Positions 25,861 to 35,473 of a DNA stretch of 64,000 bases are shown here, piece by piece (within the stretch, counting starts at the first letter, position 1; the number at the start of each line of letters is the position of its first letter). The position numbers were made by a program, and so were the translations under genes. The stretch covers positions 2,666,001 through 2,730,000 of the forward strand of contig NZ_CP137080.1 in the NCBI RefSeq assembly GCF_036324365.1. Reading direction: 5' to 3'. The notes under the pieces were generated by a model. It made no database searches, had not been told where the DNA came from, and saw only the letters and a list, made by a program, of their open reading frames with translations. Source of the stretch: Microbacterium limosum (lineage in GTDB: Bacteria; Actinomycetota; Actinomycetes; Actinomycetales; Microbacteriaceae).

Positions 25861-26928
25861 CTAGGCAAGGAGGTTCACCCCCACGGCGATCGCGAACGCG
25901 GAGGCGATGACGACGGCGACGATCCCCGCCAGCGTGCGCGTCGTGAAGGTCGTGCGCAGCAGCGCCAGCATCTTCACGTCCACGAGCGGGCCCACCAGCA
26001 GGAACGCGACGATCGAGCCCGGGGTGAAGGTCGACGCGAAGGACAGCGCGAAGAAGGCGTCCACGTTGGAGCAGATCGCGACCGTGAGGCCGAGGAGGAT
26101 CATGGCCACGATCGACAGCACCGGGTTGGACCCGATGGCGATCAGCACGTCGCGGGGGATCAGCACCTGGATGGCCCCCGCGATCGCGGAGCCGATGACG
26201 AGCGCGGGCATGACGGCGCGCAGCTCGCGGACGAAGACCTCGAGGCTGCGCTGGACACGGTTGCCGTGGAGGTGGTGGTCGTGGGCGCACTCGGCGCGGA
26301 AGCGATCCGTGAGCATGCCGTCCGGGTCGGGGTGCCGGCTGTACAGCCATCCGATGAGGTTGGCGATCGCGTATCCGCCCAGCAGGCGCGCCACCAGGAT
26401 GCCGCCGTCCCAGCCGAAGGCCTGGTGGGTGGTGAGGATCACGATCGGGTTCACGATCGGCGCCGCGACGAGGAACGTCAGCGTCTCGGGCACCGAGAAG
26501 CCGCGGATGAGCAGTCCCCGCGCGAGGGGCACGTTGCCGCATTCGCAGACCGGGAGGAACATGCCCAGCAGCGAGAGCACCGCCCGACGAGCCCAGGCGC
26601 GCCGCGGCATCCACACCTCGATGAGCCCGGCGGGCACCCACACCTGCACGACGATCGAGAGGATCAGGCCCAGCGCGATGAACGGCAGCGACTCGATCAG
26701 GACGCTGAGCCCGAGGGTGAAGCCGTCCTGGGCACGTGTGGGCAGGGATGCCTGGAAGAGGCCCGGCGCCCAGGCGTCGATCGCGACGAGCACCGCGATC
26801 GTCGCGAGGCCGATCGCGCCGCCGATCACCGGAACGGTGGATCGCGCGTGGAGCCGGGCGGAGCGCGCCGGCGAGGCGGACGAGGAGTGGTCGGGGCGGC
26901 GCGTGCCCGTGCGCTCAGTCTGCGACAC
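25861..26928 (-). CDS. YcgR/DUF318-type permease
   Basis: A 355-residue membrane protein with eight or so helices. The signature MFLPVCECGNVPLARGLLIRG and LVAAPIVNPIVILTTHQAFGW in the first half, and AICSNVDAFFALSFAS in the second, identify the permease family (PF03773). The GTG at 26928 (VSQTERTG) overlaps the Zur stop by 14 bp; upstream sequence in this frame is Zur read out of frame. Its partner is the TIGR03943 protein. It is predicted to be co-transcribed with Zur and may be zinc-responsive, but the transported substrate is unknown. Confidence 0.85.
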   Translation of the reverse strand: MSQTERTGTRRPDHSSSASPARSARLHARSTVPVIGGAIGLATIAVLVAIDAWAPGLFQASLPTRAQDGFTLGLSVLIESLPFIALGLILSIVVQVWVPAGLIEVWMPRRAWARRAVLSLLGMFLPVCECGNVPLARGLLIRGFSVPETLTFLVAAPIVNPIVILTTHQAFGWDGGILVARLLGGYAIANLIGWLYSRHPDPDGMLTDRFRAECAHDHHLHGNRVQRSLEVFVRELRAVMPALVIGSAIAGAIQVLIPRDVLIAIGSNPVLSIVAMILLGLTVAICSNVDAFFALSFASTFTPGSIVAFLLVGPLVDVKMLALLRTTFTTRTLAGIVAVVIASAFAIAVGVNLLA

Positions 26929-27328
26929 GCTCGCGGGCCCGGGCGTCCGCGCAGGATGCGCAGGTGCCGAAGATGTCGACGATGTGCTCCGCGTCGGTGA
27001 AGCCGTGCTGGGCGGCCGTGCCCCGGGCCCACTGTTCGACGGCATCCGCCTCGATCTCGACGGTCGACCCGCAGGAGCGGCAGATGAGGTGGTGGTGGTG
27101 GGCCTGCATGCGGCACGCGCGATAGAGGCTCTCGCCCTCGGGGCTCTGCAGGCTGTCCGCCTCGCCGGTGGAGGCGAGGTCGGCCAGCGCCCGGTAGACG
27201 GTCGCGAGCCCGATGCCCGTCCCGCCCTCGCGGAGGGCGGCATGCAGCGACTGCGCGCTGACGAACCCACGGGAGCCGTCGAGCGCCGTGCGAACGGCGT
27301 CACGCTGCCACGTGTTGCGCTGGGCCAT
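26915..27328 (-). CDS. zur: Fur-family regulator, probably Zur
   Basis: A 137-residue Fur-type repressor. A winged helix (NTWQRDAVRTALDGSRGFVSAQSLH, ATVYRALADL) is followed by a metal/dimerisation domain with HHHHLICRSCG and FGTCASC, giving two CxxC pairs for the structural zinc. Its position between a ZnuABC operon with a Zur box and a metal-linked permease favours Zur over Fur or PerR. It is followed by the YcgR-like permease with a 14-bp overlap. Confidence 0.85.
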   Translation of the reverse strand: MAQRNTWQRDAVRTALDGSRGFVSAQSLHAALREGGTGIGLATVYRALADLASTGEADSLQSPEGESLYRACRMQAHHHHLICRSCGSTVEIEADAVEQWARGTAAQHGFTDAEHIVDIFGTCASCADARARERVAD

Positions 27329-27447
27329 CTGCCACCTCCGAGAGCCGACCGCGAACGCGATCGCTCCCAAGTCTAGGACGGCGCACCTTGGCGGCGGCTG
27401 GACCGCCCCGCCCGCCTGCGGCCCGGCGCCGCGGCATCCGAGGGCTC

Positions 27448-28296
27448 TCAGGGAGCGCCGCGCCGCGCGCCGACGAGCCGGCAGACCAGGTAGATCGCGA
27501 AGGAGATCGTCGTGATGTACGGACTGACCGGCAGCGTGCCGGCGATCGCGAGCAGGATGCCGCCGACCGCCGAGACGACGCCGAACACGGCAGCCAGCGC
27601 CGGCACAGCGATCGGTCCCGACGCGATCCGCATGGCCGCCGCGGCGGGCGTCACGAGCAGGGCCATCACCAGCAGCGCGCCGATGATGTGCACCGCGACC
27701 GCGACGATCAGCCCGAGCAGCAGCATGAACGCGAACGAGACGGCGGTCGTCGGCACTCCTCGCGCGGCAGCCGACTGCGGGTCGAGCGAATCGAACCGCA
27801 GCGGGCGCCAGATCATGACGAGCCCCACGAGCACGAAGGCCCCGATCCCGATCAGCCATCCCAGCTGGTCGGACTGCACCGAGACGATCTGCCCCGTGAG
27901 GAGGCTGAAGCGGTTGGCCGTGCGGCCGTTGTAGAGCGACAGGAACAGGATGCCCAGGCCCAGGCCGAACGGCATCAGCACGCCGATGATCGAGTTGCGA
28001 TCGCGGGCCCGGGCTCCGAGCCAGCCGATGATGCCCGCCGCGACGAGCGACCCGACGATCGAGCCCGTCACGACGTCCACGCCGATCAGCAGCGCGGCGG
28101 CCGCGCCCGCGAACGACAGCTCGCTGATGCCGTGCACGGCGAAGGCCATGTCCCGCTGCATGATGAAGACGCCGATGAGGCCGCCGACGAGACCGAGGAC
28201 CGCGCCCGCGACGACCGAGTTCGACACGAGCGCGAGGATCTCGCCGTAGTAGGGCAGCCCGCCGAACATCGCCTCCCACACGTCGGCCCAGCTCAT
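27448..28296 (-). CDS. znuB: Zinc ABC transporter permease
   Basis: A 282-residue ABC-3 family permease with about eight helices. The motif HGISELSFAGAAAALLIGVDVVTGSIVGSL is typical of ZnuB/MntB, and IVAVAVHIIGALLVMALLVTPAAAA carries the ABC-3 core. It overlaps the ATPase gene by 4 bp. Metal identity (Zn rather than Mn) rests on the Zur box and the His-rich binding protein. Confidence 0.92.
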   Translation of the reverse strand: MSWADVWEAMFGGLPYYGEILALVSNSVVAGAVLGLVGGLIGVFIMQRDMAFAVHGISELSFAGAAAALLIGVDVVTGSIVGSLVAAGIIGWLGARARDRNSIIGVLMPFGLGLGILFLSLYNGRTANRFSLLTGQIVSVQSDQLGWLIGIGAFVLVGLVMIWRPLRFDSLDPQSAAARGVPTTAVSFAFMLLLGLIVAVAVHIIGALLVMALLVTPAAAAMRIASGPIAVPALAAVFGVVSAVGGILLAIAGTLPVSPYITTISFAIYLVCRLVGARRGAP

Positions 28297-29114
28297 GCGT
28301 GGTCCCCGGCTTCGTGCTCGTGGTGATGGTGGGAGGCCTCGGCATCCGGGGCCCCGACCACGACGAGGCGGTCGCCCGCCCGGAGCACGAAGACGGGGGC
28401 GCCGTACAGATCGGTGAGCACGCGGGAGGTGAGCACCTCGTCGGGCCTGCCGAGCGTGAAGCGGCCGTTCGCGAGGTAGAGGATGCGGTCCACCTTGCCG
28501 AGCACGGGGTTGATGTCGTGCGTGACGAAGAGGACCGCGGCGTCCTTCTCCCGCCGGTGACGGTCGATGAGCGAGATGACCGACTGCTGGTTGGCGAGGT
28601 CGAGGCTCGTCAGCGGCTCGTCGCAGAGCAGCAGGCGCGGGTCGTCGGCGAGCGCCTGGCCCGCGCGGAGCCGCTGCTGCTCTCCGCCGGAGAGCTGGCC
28701 CACGGGCCGGTCGGCGAACCCCCGGGCATCGACGGCGCCGAGCAGGGCGTCCACGCGCTCGCGATCGGCGCGACGCGGGATGGGAGGCCCGAAGCGATGG
28801 CCGCTCACCCCGAGCGCGACGAGGTCACGGCCCCGCAGCGCCGCGTCGCGCGGGAGCGGCCGGGACTGCGGGATGTAGCCGATGCGGCGATTGCCCGGCC
28901 GGCGCACGGGTTCACCGAGGGCGGTGATGGCGCCCTCGGTGAGGCGCTCCAGGCCGAGGATCGCGCGCAGGAGCGTGGTCTTGCCGGAGCCGCTCGGGCC
29001 GAGCACGGCGACGAACTCGCCCGGCTCGACCGACAGATCGAGGCCCGACCATATCGTGCGCTCGCCGCGCTGCAGCGCGGCACCGGAGATCTCGAGGGGG
29101 CGCGCGGAGCTCAC
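28293..29114 (-). CDS. znuC: Zinc ABC transporter ATP-binding protein
   Basis: A 273-residue ATPase with Walker A GPSGSGKTTLL (about residues 36-46), signature QLSGGEQQRLRAGQAL, Walker B RLLLCDEPLTSLD and an H-loop FVTHDINPV. The C terminus is His-rich (SHHHHEHEAGDHA), which could bind metal. The GTG at 29114 overlaps the znuA stop by 4 bp. Confidence 0.93.
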   Translation of the reverse strand: MSSARPLEISGAALQRGERTIWSGLDLSVEPGEFVAVLGPSGSGKTTLLRAILGLERLTEGAITALGEPVRRPGNRRIGYIPQSRPLPRDAALRGRDLVALGVSGHRFGPPIPRRADRERVDALLGAVDARGFADRPVGQLSGGEQQRLRAGQALADDPRLLLCDEPLTSLDLANQQSVISLIDRHRREKDAAVLFVTHDINPVLGKVDRILYLANGRFTLGRPDEVLTSRVLTDLYGAPVFVLRAGDRLVVVGAPDAEASHHHHEHEAGDHA

Positions 29115-30127
29115 TCCGCCAGTGCGCCGGCGAGCGCCTCGATGTTCTCCTGCATCCACGAGATGTAAGTCTGGCCCTCGGGGAGCGTTTCCGTGAACTC
29201 GATCACCGGGATGCCGGCGGTCTCGGCGGCATCGATCACCTGCGTCGTCTCCGCCCCGCCCGTCTGCGCGTTGGCGATGACGACGCGGACGTCGCGGGAC
29301 TCGAGGAGGCCGAGCGCCTCGAGGAGCGTGGCCGGGGGCACGTCCTGGCCCTCTTCGACCGCCTCGCTGAAGGCCTCCGGGGTCACGTTCTCGAGCTCCG
29401 CAGCCGAGACGAGGTAGACCGGCACCGGCTCGGTCACGAACACCGCGGCCCCCGCGTTCTCGCTCGCGATGATCGCGAGCGACTCCTCGAGCCCCGCTAT
29501 CTCGGCGGCGAACTGCTCCGCGTTGGCCAGGAAGGTGTCGGCCTCGGCCGGCATCAGCTCGCCGAGCTCGTCGGCGATGTGCTCGGCGACGTGCTCGATC
29601 GTGTGCGGGTCGTACCAGACGTGCTCGTTGAAGCCCTCGATGTGGTCGTGACCGGAGTGGTCGTGCCCCTCCTCGGCCGCGTGTTCCTCCTCGGAGTGCT
29701 CGTCCTCGGAGTGGTCGTGCTCGTGGGAGTCGCCGTCCTCCCCGGGCCAGTCGTGCGAGGACTCCGCGGCCGTGATCACGTGCGCGTCGGTGCCGCTGGA
29801 GTCGATCAGGGCATCGATGAACGAGTCGTATCCGCCCCCGTTCTCGATGATGAGATCGGCGCGCGAGACGGTGAGCTGGTCCTGCGCACTCGGCTCGTAG
29901 TCGTGCGGGTCCTGCGCGCCGGAGGTGATGATCGACTCGACGTCGACGCCCTCCACGTCGCCGACGACCTGCTGGGCGATGTCGCCGTAGACGTTGGTCG
30001 AGGCGACGACCGTGATCGCGTCGTCGCCGGGGCCGGCGGCATCCGTCCCCCCGGCACAGCCCGCGAGGACGAGCGCCGACGCGGCGGGGAGAGCGAACAG
30101 GGGCAGGATGCGGCGGTATCGGGTCAC
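29111..30127 (-). CDS. znuA: Zinc ABC transporter substrate-binding lipoprotein
   Basis: A 338-residue lipoprotein (lipobox VLAGC near residue 24) of the cluster 9 metal-binding family. A long His/Asp/Glu-rich loop (about residues 130-165, HEHDHSEDEHSEEEHAAEEG) precedes HVWYDPHT, whose His is a metal ligand; a later VFVTEPVP is also typical. The GTG start lies 6 nt from TAGGCT (30134-30139, minus strand), and the Zur box lies just upstream of this -10, predicting tight zinc repression of a leaderless transcript. Confidence 0.93.
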   Translation of the reverse strand: MTRYRRILPLFALPAASALVLAGCAGGTDAAGPGDDAITVVASTNVYGDIAQQVVGDVEGVDVESIITSGAQDPHDYEPSAQDQLTVSRADLIIENGGGYDSFIDALIDSSGTDAHVITAAESSHDWPGEDGDSHEHDHSEDEHSEEEHAAEEGHDHSGHDHIEGFNEHVWYDPHTIEHVAEHIADELGELMPAEADTFLANAEQFAAEIAGLEESLAIIASENAGAAVFVTEPVPVYLVSAAELENVTPEAFSEAVEEGQDVPPATLLEALGLLESRDVRVVIANAQTGGAETTQVIDAAETAGIPVIEFTETLPEGQTYISWMQENIEALAGALAE

Positions 30128-30147
30128 GCCGTCAGCCTACCGTCTAG

Positions 30148-30162
30148 TGATTATCGTTCTCA
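30148..30162. promoter_or_regulatory. Zur box before znuA
   Basis: On the minus strand the site reads TGAGAACGATAATCA, a good match to actinobacterial Zur boxes of the type TGAAAATGATTTTCA, with TGA and TCA outer triplets. It is 8 bp upstream of the TAGGCT -10 for znuA, so it overlaps the -35/spacer region. Confidence 0.82.
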
Positions 30163-30184
30163 ACTTAACGGGCTTCCCGCACTC

Positions 30185-30245
30185 GCTCCCCTGTCACAAA
30201 ACGCTGCCCGCGCGGCGCCGCACCGTCGGAATGCGACAGGTGAGC
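30185..30245. repeat. 61-bp palindromic intergenic element (copy 2)
   Basis: GCTCCCCTGTCACAAAACG (30185-30203) faces CGGAATGCGACAGGTGAGC (30227-30245), an imperfect inverted repeat of the same length and arm sequence as the element at 51-111. It lies between the znuA promoter and the E2 gene's 3' end. Confidence 0.75.
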
Positions 30246-30270
30246 ACGAGGACGCGGGCCCGCGCGCGGG

Positions 30271-31602
30271 TCAGTCGAGCAGCAGCGCGGGTTCCTCGAG
30301 CACCGACGCGACGTCGGCGATGAAGCGCGAGATGCCGTCGCCGTCGACGACGCGGTGGTCGAACGAGCCCGACACCGTCGTGACCCAGCGCGGGCGCACC
30401 TCGCCGTCGACGACCCACGGCTTCTGACGGATCGCGCCGAGAGCGACGATCCCGACCTCACCCGGGTTGATGATCGGGGTTCCCGCGTCGACGCCGAACA
30501 CGCCGATGTTTGTGATCGTGATCGTGCCGCCGCGCTGGTCCTCGGGGCTCGTCTTGCCCTCGCGGGCCGTGAGGGTGAGCTTCTCGAGCGCGCGCGCGAG
30601 CTCGCGGGTGTTGAGCGCCTGCGCATCCTTGATGTTCGGCACGAGCAGGCCCCGGGGCGTCGCGGCCGCGATGCCGAGGTTGACGTAGTGGTGCACGCGG
30701 ATCTGCGCGCCCCCCTCCGCGTCGACCCAGGCCGCGTTGACCATCGGCGTGCGCCGCACCGCCCAGATCACGGCGCGAGCCATGATCAGCAGCGGCGAGA
30801 CCTTGGTGTCGGCGAAGTCCGGCGAGGCCTTCAGCCGCTTGACGAGCTCCATCGTCCGCGTGGCGTCGACGTCCACCCAGACCGAGACGTGCGGCGCCGT
30901 GTACGCGCTGCTGGTCATCGCCGTGGCGGTCGCCTTGCGCACGCCCTTGACGGGGATCGACTCCTCACGTGCGTCGTCCGTCGCGCGAGGAGCGGGGGCG
31001 GATGCCGCGGGCTCCGCCGCGGGAACGGCGATCGTCTCCTCGCGCACGGCCCCCCACTCGGGGGTCTCGATGTTGCGGAACACGCTCGCCTGCGAGGCGT
31101 GGCGAACGACGTCCTCGCGGGTGACCTCGCCGGCCGGGCCCGAGGGCTCGACGGACGAGAGCTCGACGCCGAGGTCCTTCGCGAGCTTGCGGATGGGGGG
31201 CTTCGCGACGACGCCCACCGACGCGGCGACGGGGCGCTCGGCCTTCTTGCGGCGGCGGGAGCTCACGTGTCCGCCCCCGCCGTAGCCGACGAGCACGGAG
31301 CCGCTCTCCTCCGCGGGATCGGGCGCAGCCGCGGAATCGTCCGGCGCGTCCGCCTCCCCTCGCGCTGCGCCGATCGTGATGATCGGCGCACCCACCTCGA
31401 CGGTGTCGCCCTCGGAGGCGAGGAGTTCGCCGACGACGCCGGCGAAGGGCGAGGGCAGCTCGACGATCGACTTGGCGGTCTCGATCTCCACGATCACGTC
31501 GTTGATCGCGACCTCGTCGCCGGGCGCGACGCGCCACGAGACGATCTCGGCCTCGGTCAGGCCCTCTCCGACGTCGGGGAGCAGGAACGTCTGCGTGCTC
31601 AT
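30271..31602 (-). CDS. Dihydrolipoamide acyltransferase (E2) of branched-chain 2-oxoacid dehydrogenase
   Basis: A 443-residue E2: one lipoyl domain (1-76) with the lipoylated Lys in [11 protein letters not shown], a linker, a peripheral subunit-binding domain ([21 protein letters not shown]), an Ala/Pro linker and a C-terminal acyltransferase with [10 protein letters not shown] and the catalytic [10 protein letters not shown]. With E1 alpha and beta just upstream, it forms a 2-oxoacid dehydrogenase complex. The type (branched-chain rather than pyruvate) is inferred from the E1 pair and the aminotransferase neighbour; E3 is not here. Confidence 0.92.
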   Translation of the reverse strand: MSTQTFLLPDVGEGLTEAEIVSWRVAPGDEVAINDVIVEIETAKSIVELPSPFAGVVGELLASEGDTVEVGAPIITIGAARGEADAPDDSAAAPDPAEESGSVLVGYGGGGHVSSRRRKKAERPVAASVGVVAKPPIRKLAKDLGVELSSVEPSGPAGEVTREDVVRHASQASVFRNIETPEWGAVREETIAVPAAEPAASAPAPRATDDAREESIPVKGVRKATATAMTSSAYTAPHVSVWVDVDATRTMELVKRLKASPDFADTKVSPLLIMARAVIWAVRRTPMVNAAWVDAEGGAQIRVHHYVNLGIAAATPRGLLVPNIKDAQALNTRELARALEKLTLTAREGKTSPEDQRGGTITITNIGVFGVDAGTPIINPGEVGIVALGAIRQKPWVVDGEVRPRWVTTVSGSFDHRVVDGDGISRFIADVASVLEEPALLLD

Positions 31603-31628
31603 CGGTGGATCCTCTCGGGGGTACGTGG

Positions 31629-31710
31629 ACAACATTCCGGAGACACGGGGCTCTGACGGCTGCCGCAGCGCTTCGGCGACGCCCGCAGCACCGTTCTTCC
31701 GGAGTGTTGT
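31629..31710. repeat. 82-bp inverted-repeat element (copy 2)
   Basis: The ends are ACAACATTCCGGA and TCCGGAGTGTTGT, with one mismatch between the arms. The length matches the element at 11211-11292. It is in the 136-bp gap between the E1 beta and E2 genes of one operon, so the hairpin would be in the mRNA and could set their expression ratio. Confidence 0.78.
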
Positions 31711-31738
31711 GCGGCGAGCGGAGTCATCGGTCGGTCTC

Positions 31739-32722
31739 TCAGTAAGCGAGCGTGCGGTCGACGGCCTCGAGGATGCGGTCGGCGTCGGGAAGGTACGCTC
31801 CCTCCAGCTTCGCCGCGGGGAAGGGTGTGTCGAACCCCGACACCCGCAGCACGGGCGCCTCGAGCGAGTAGAAGGCGCGCTCCATGACGGTCGCGGCGAC
31901 CTCGCTGCCGAGGCTCGTGAAGCCGGGTGCCTCCTGCGCGTAGACCATGCGGCCGGTCGAGCGCACCGAGTCGAGGATCGGGCCGTAGTCGACGGGCGAG
32001 AGCGAGCGCACGTCGACGACCTCGCAACTGACGCCCTCCGCCTCGGCGAGCGACGCGGCCTGCAGCAAAGTCGTGACGATGGCCCCGTGCCCGACGAGGG
32101 TGACGTCGGTGCCGCGGCGCACGATCCGGCTCGCGTGCAGCGGCAGCGCGCGGGCGCTCGTGTCGACCTCGCCCTTCTGCCAGTAGCGGCTCTTGGGCTC
32201 GAGGAAGACCACCGGGTCGTCGCTCGCGATCGCATCCTGGATCATCCAGTAGGCGTCGTTGGGCGTGGACGGGCTCACGACCCGCAGACCGGGCGTGTGC
32301 GTGAAGTACGCCTCGGGGCTCTCCTGGTGGTGCTCGACCGCACCGATGTGGCCCCCGTAGGGGATGCGAATCACGACGGGCATGCTCAGCGCGCCCTCGT
32401 GGCGGTTGGTCAACTTGGCCAGCTGGGAGGTGATCTGGTCGAAGGCGGGGAACACGAAGCCGTCGAACTGGATCTCGCAGACGGGCCGGAACCCGGCCAT
32501 CGCGAGGCCGATGGCGGTGCCGACGATCCCGGACTCCGCGAGCGGGGTGTCGATCACCCGGCGGTCGCCGAAGTCGGCCTGCAGGCCCTCCGTGACGCGG
32601 AAGACGCCACCCAGGGGGCCGATGTCCTCACCCATCAGCAGCACGCGGTCGTTGTCTTCGAGGGCGCGCCGCATGCCGGCGTTGAGGGCGCGGCTGAACG
32701 GCATCGTGGTGGGTGCGCTCAT
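31739..32722 (-). CDS. 2-oxoacid dehydrogenase E1 component, beta subunit
   Basis: A 327-residue TPP-enzyme beta subunit. The Glu-containing motif [20 protein letters not shown] binds TPP, and [15 protein letters not shown] and [20 protein letters not shown] are typical. It overlaps the E1 alpha stop by 4 bp (ATGA), so the heterotetramer subunits are coupled. Confidence 0.93.
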   Translation of the reverse strand: MSAPTTMPFSRALNAGMRRALEDNDRVLLMGEDIGPLGGVFRVTEGLQADFGDRRVIDTPLAESGIVGTAIGLAMAGFRPVCEIQFDGFVFPAFDQITSQLAKLTNRHEGALSMPVVIRIPYGGHIGAVEHHQESPEAYFTHTPGLRVVSPSTPNDAYWMIQDAIASDDPVVFLEPKSRYWQKGEVDTSARALPLHASRIVRRGTDVTLVGHGAIVTTLLQAASLAEAEGVSCEVVDVRSLSPVDYGPILDSVRSTGRMVYAQEAPGFTSLGSEVAATVMERAFYSLEAPVLRVSGFDTPFPAAKLEGAYLPDADRILEAVDRTLAY

Positions 32723-33849
32723 CGGCCCGCCTCCTCGAACGACGCCTCGTAGTCGCGCAGCCAGCGGCGCTGCTCGTCGATCAGCGGATGCGGCTCGCTG
32801 TACACGTGCGCGAACATCGCCTCGTGCGTGGGTACCCCCAGCTCGAGGGTGCGTACGCGGGCATCCTCCGCCACCGCGCGGGAGTGCTCCTCCACGCCGT
32901 CGAAGAAGGCGTCGGATGCCCCGCGGCCCCGCAGGTACGCCCGCATGCGCTCGATCGGGTCACGCAGCGCCCAGGCCTGCTCCTCCTCCGGAGTGCGGTA
33001 CTTCGTCGGGTCGTCGCTCGTGGTGTGCGCGCCGCGGCGATAGGTCACCGCCTCGATCGCCCGGGGGCCGGCGCCGCCTCGCGCCTCGTCGAGGCTCGCG
33101 CGGGTGACCGCGAAGCTCGCCAGCACGTCGTTGCCGTCGATCTGCACGCTCGGCATCCCGTACCCCCGCCCGCGATCGACCAGGGGGGCCTTCGACTGCG
33201 TCGAGACGGGGACGGAGATCGCCCATTGGTTGTTCTGCAGGAAGAACACCTGCGGGGCGTTGTAGCTGGCGGCGAACACCATCGCCTCGTGCACGTCGCC
33301 CTGGCTCGAGGCGCCATCGCCGTAGTAGACGATGACGGCTTCGTCGCGCTCGGGGTCTCCCGTGCCGCAACGCCCGTCGAACGCGAGCCCCATCCCGAAC
33401 CCCGCCGCGTGCAGCGTCTGCGACCCCAGCACGAGCGTGTAGATGTGGGTGTTCCCGTTCTTCGGGTCGGTGGGATCCCATCCCCCGTGGGTGAGGCCCT
33501 TCATGACGCGGATGATGTCGACGGGGTCCACGCCGCGGATCATGCACACGATGTGCTCGCGGTAGGAGGGGAAGAGGTGATCCTGCCGCCGCGCGGCGTA
33601 CGCCGACCCCACCTGGGCCGCCTCCTGCCCGAAGCTCGGCGGCCACAGGGCCAGCTGCCCCTGCCGCTGGAGGTTCGTCGCCTCCCTGTCGAAGGCGCGC
33701 ACGGTCGCCATGTCGCGGTAGAAGCCTTCGAGGTCGGCATCGGTCAGCGCCTCCACCAGCGGGAGGTACCGCTCCGCGGCGGCCGTGGGCGCGAGGGTTC
33801 CGTCGGGCGCGAGCACGCGCACGACATCCGGGGCTTCGAGCGGGATCAC
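32719..33849 (-). CDS. 2-oxoacid dehydrogenase E1 component, alpha subunit
   Basis: A 376-residue TPP-dependent subunit. The TPP motif begins GDGASSQGDVHEAMVFAASY and closes with FLQNNQWAISVP. The phosphorylation-loop-like RRGAHTTSDDPTKYR is also present. I use the GTG at 33849 (VIPLEAPDVVRVL), preceded by GTAGGG. It oxidatively decarboxylates a 2-oxoacid, probably branched-chain, and passes the acyl group to the downstream E2. Confidence 0.92.
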   Translation of the reverse strand: MIPLEAPDVVRVLAPDGTLAPTAAAERYLPLVEALTDADLEGFYRDMATVRAFDREATNLQRQGQLALWPPSFGQEAAQVGSAYAARRQDHLFPSYREHIVCMIRGVDPVDIIRVMKGLTHGGWDPTDPKNGNTHIYTLVLGSQTLHAAGFGMGLAFDGRCGTGDPERDEAVIVYYGDGASSQGDVHEAMVFAASYNAPQVFFLQNNQWAISVPVSTQSKAPLVDRGRGYGMPSVQIDGNDVLASFAVTRASLDEARGGAGPRAIEAVTYRRGAHTTSDDPTKYRTPEEEQAWALRDPIERMRAYLRGRGASDAFFDGVEEHSRAVAEDARVRTLELGVPTHEAMFAHVYSEPHPLIDEQRRWLRDYEASFEEAGR

Positions 33850-33854
33850 CTGCC

Positions 33855-34979
33855 CTACGCTAATGCCCTCGCCGGGTGACCCTCGGGTAGACCCTCCACA
33901 ACGGATGCCGCGATCCGTATGACGCTGTCGACAGATTCGTCCGCTCCGACCGAGATCCGCACCCCGTCGCCGGCGAACGGACGGACGATGAGACCGGCCT
34001 CGTCGAAGCGAGCCGCGACCTGCATCGTCTGCTCGCCCGTGGCGAGCCAGACGAAGTTCCCCTGCGCGTCGGGCACCCGCCATCCGGCCTCCCGCAGGCC
34101 CGCCACGAGCCGGTCCCGTCGCTCGACGAGCGCCGCGACGCGCTCACGCAGCGCGGGCTCCATCTCGAGGCTCGCGAGGGCCGCCCGCTCGGCCTGCGCC
34201 GTCACCGACAGCGGAATGGCCGTGGCCCGCGCCGCGTCGAGCACGCGGGGATGGCCGATCGCGTAGCCGATGCGCAGTCCCGCGAGTCCGAAGGCCTTGG
34301 AGAAGGTTCGCAGCACGACCACCTGCGGGCGGTCGCGATACCCCGCGGGCCCGAGACCGTCGACCGCCTCCGGATCGGTCACGAACTCCGCGTACGCCTC
34401 GTCGAGGACGACGAGCAGGTCGGAGGGCAGCGCGGCGAGGAAGGACTCGAACTCGGCGCGGCGCACGGCGGGCCCCGTCGGGTTGTTGGGGCTGCAGACC
34501 AGGACGACCCTGGTGCGCGGCGTCACCGCCGCCGCCATCGCCGCGAGGTCGTGCCGCCCGTCGGGCCCGACCGGGACGGTCACGCTCGTCGCGCCCGCGA
34601 CCGTCACCAGCAGGGGGTAGGCCTCGAACGAGCGCCACGCGTACAGCACCTCGTCGCCGGCGCCGGCCGTCGCGGCGATCAGCTGGGCCAGGATCGACAC
34701 CGATCCCGCTGCCACGTGGACCGCCTCGAGGTCGACGCCGTACCGCGCCGCGAGCCGGGCGCGAAGGGCCGCCGCGGTGGCGTCCGGGTACCGGTTGATC
34801 TCGGTCGCCGCGGCGAGCGCCTCGAGGACGCCGGGCAGCGGCTCGAAGGGGTTCTCGTTGCTGGAGAGCTTGTGGGCCGAGGCATCCGCCTGCCGGCCCT
34901 GCTTGTAGGTGGGCATCGCCGCGATCTCGGGGCGCACGCGCACCGGCGCGTCGGCGGGGGGCTCTGCGGGGGCGGTCAC
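33855..34979 (-). CDS. Histidinol-phosphate/aromatic aminotransferase family protein
   Basis: A 374-residue class I/II PLP aminotransferase. The [12 protein letters not shown] start, [10 protein letters not shown] and [17 protein letters not shown] (with the PLP Lys) define the HisC/Pat family. It lies 5 bp upstream of the E1 alpha gene and is transcribed in the same direction, so it may supply the 2-oxoacid substrate; a phenylalanine or branched-chain aminotransferase is likelier than HisC outside a his operon. The GTG start is 6 nt from TACACT (34986-34991, minus strand). Confidence 0.88.
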   Translation of the reverse strand: MTAPAEPPADAPVRVRPEIAAMPTYKQGRQADASAHKLSSNENPFEPLPGVLEALAAATEINRYPDATAAALRARLAARYGVDLEAVHVAAGSVSILAQLIAATAGAGDEVLYAWRSFEAYPLLVTVAGATSVTVPVGPDGRHDLAAMAAAVTPRTRVVLVCSPNNPTGPAVRRAEFESFLAALPSDLLVVLDEAYAEFVTDPEAVDGLGPAGYRDRPQVVVLRTFSKAFGLAGLRIGYAIGHPRVLDAARATAIPLSVTAQAERAALASLEMEPALRERVAALVERRDRLVAGLREAGWRVPDAQGNFVWLATGEQTMQVAARFDEAGLIVRPFAGDGVRISVGADESVDSVIRIAASVVEGLPEGHPARALA

Positions 34980-35077
34980 CCCTCGAGTGTACGAGCGCGG
35001 TTCGCCGCGCCGGGGCCGCTGCGCGGGGGCAGGATGCCTCGCGCCGCGCAGGCGCCCCGTGCCAGACTTGACGCACC

Positions 35078-35473
35078 ATGCGCTTCATCGTCCGAGTCGT
35101 CGTCAACGCGTTCGCGATCTGGGTCGTCACCCTCATCCCCGCGCTCCAGGTGACCGTCACGCCCTTCGCCCCCGGCGAGACGCTGCAGCTCGTGCTGACC
35201 CTGCTGCTCGTCGCGGCGATCTTCGCGATCGTCAACAGCGTGCTCGGCACGGTGATCCGCATCGTCGCGATCCCGCTCTACATCCTCACGCTCGGCCTGA
35301 TCTCGCTCGTCATCAACGGCTTCCTGCTGTGGTTCACGGCGTGGATCACGTCGTTCTTCGGCTTCGGCCTGAGCGTCGGCGACTTCTGGTGGGGCGTGCT
35401 CGCGGCGCTGATCATCTCGGTGATCAACTGGATCTTCGGCATCATCCTGCGGCCGAAGGAGAAGCGGGACTGA
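35078..35473 (+). CDS. Phage-holin-family / DUF360-like membrane protein
   Basis: A 131-residue hydrophobic protein with four membrane helices, matching the four-helix 'phage holin family' (superfamily IV) found chromosomally in actinobacteria; the helices start at [50 protein letters not shown] and [19 protein letters not shown], and it ends in basic KEKRD. Its role is not known and the family name does not imply lysis. The 3' end overlaps the convergent next gene by 32 bp. Confidence 0.78.
   Translation: MRFIVRVVVNAFAIWVVTLIPALQVTVTPFAPGETLQLVLTLLLVAAIFAIVNSVLGTVIRIVAIPLYILTLGLISLVINGFLLWFTAWITSFFGFGLSVGDFWWGVLAALIISVINWIFGIILRPKEKRD

Noticed and set aside
25845..25868. TTG start for the TIGR03943 protein
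   Set aside because: No ribosome site lies upstream of the TTG, whereas GGAAG precedes the ATG at 25844.
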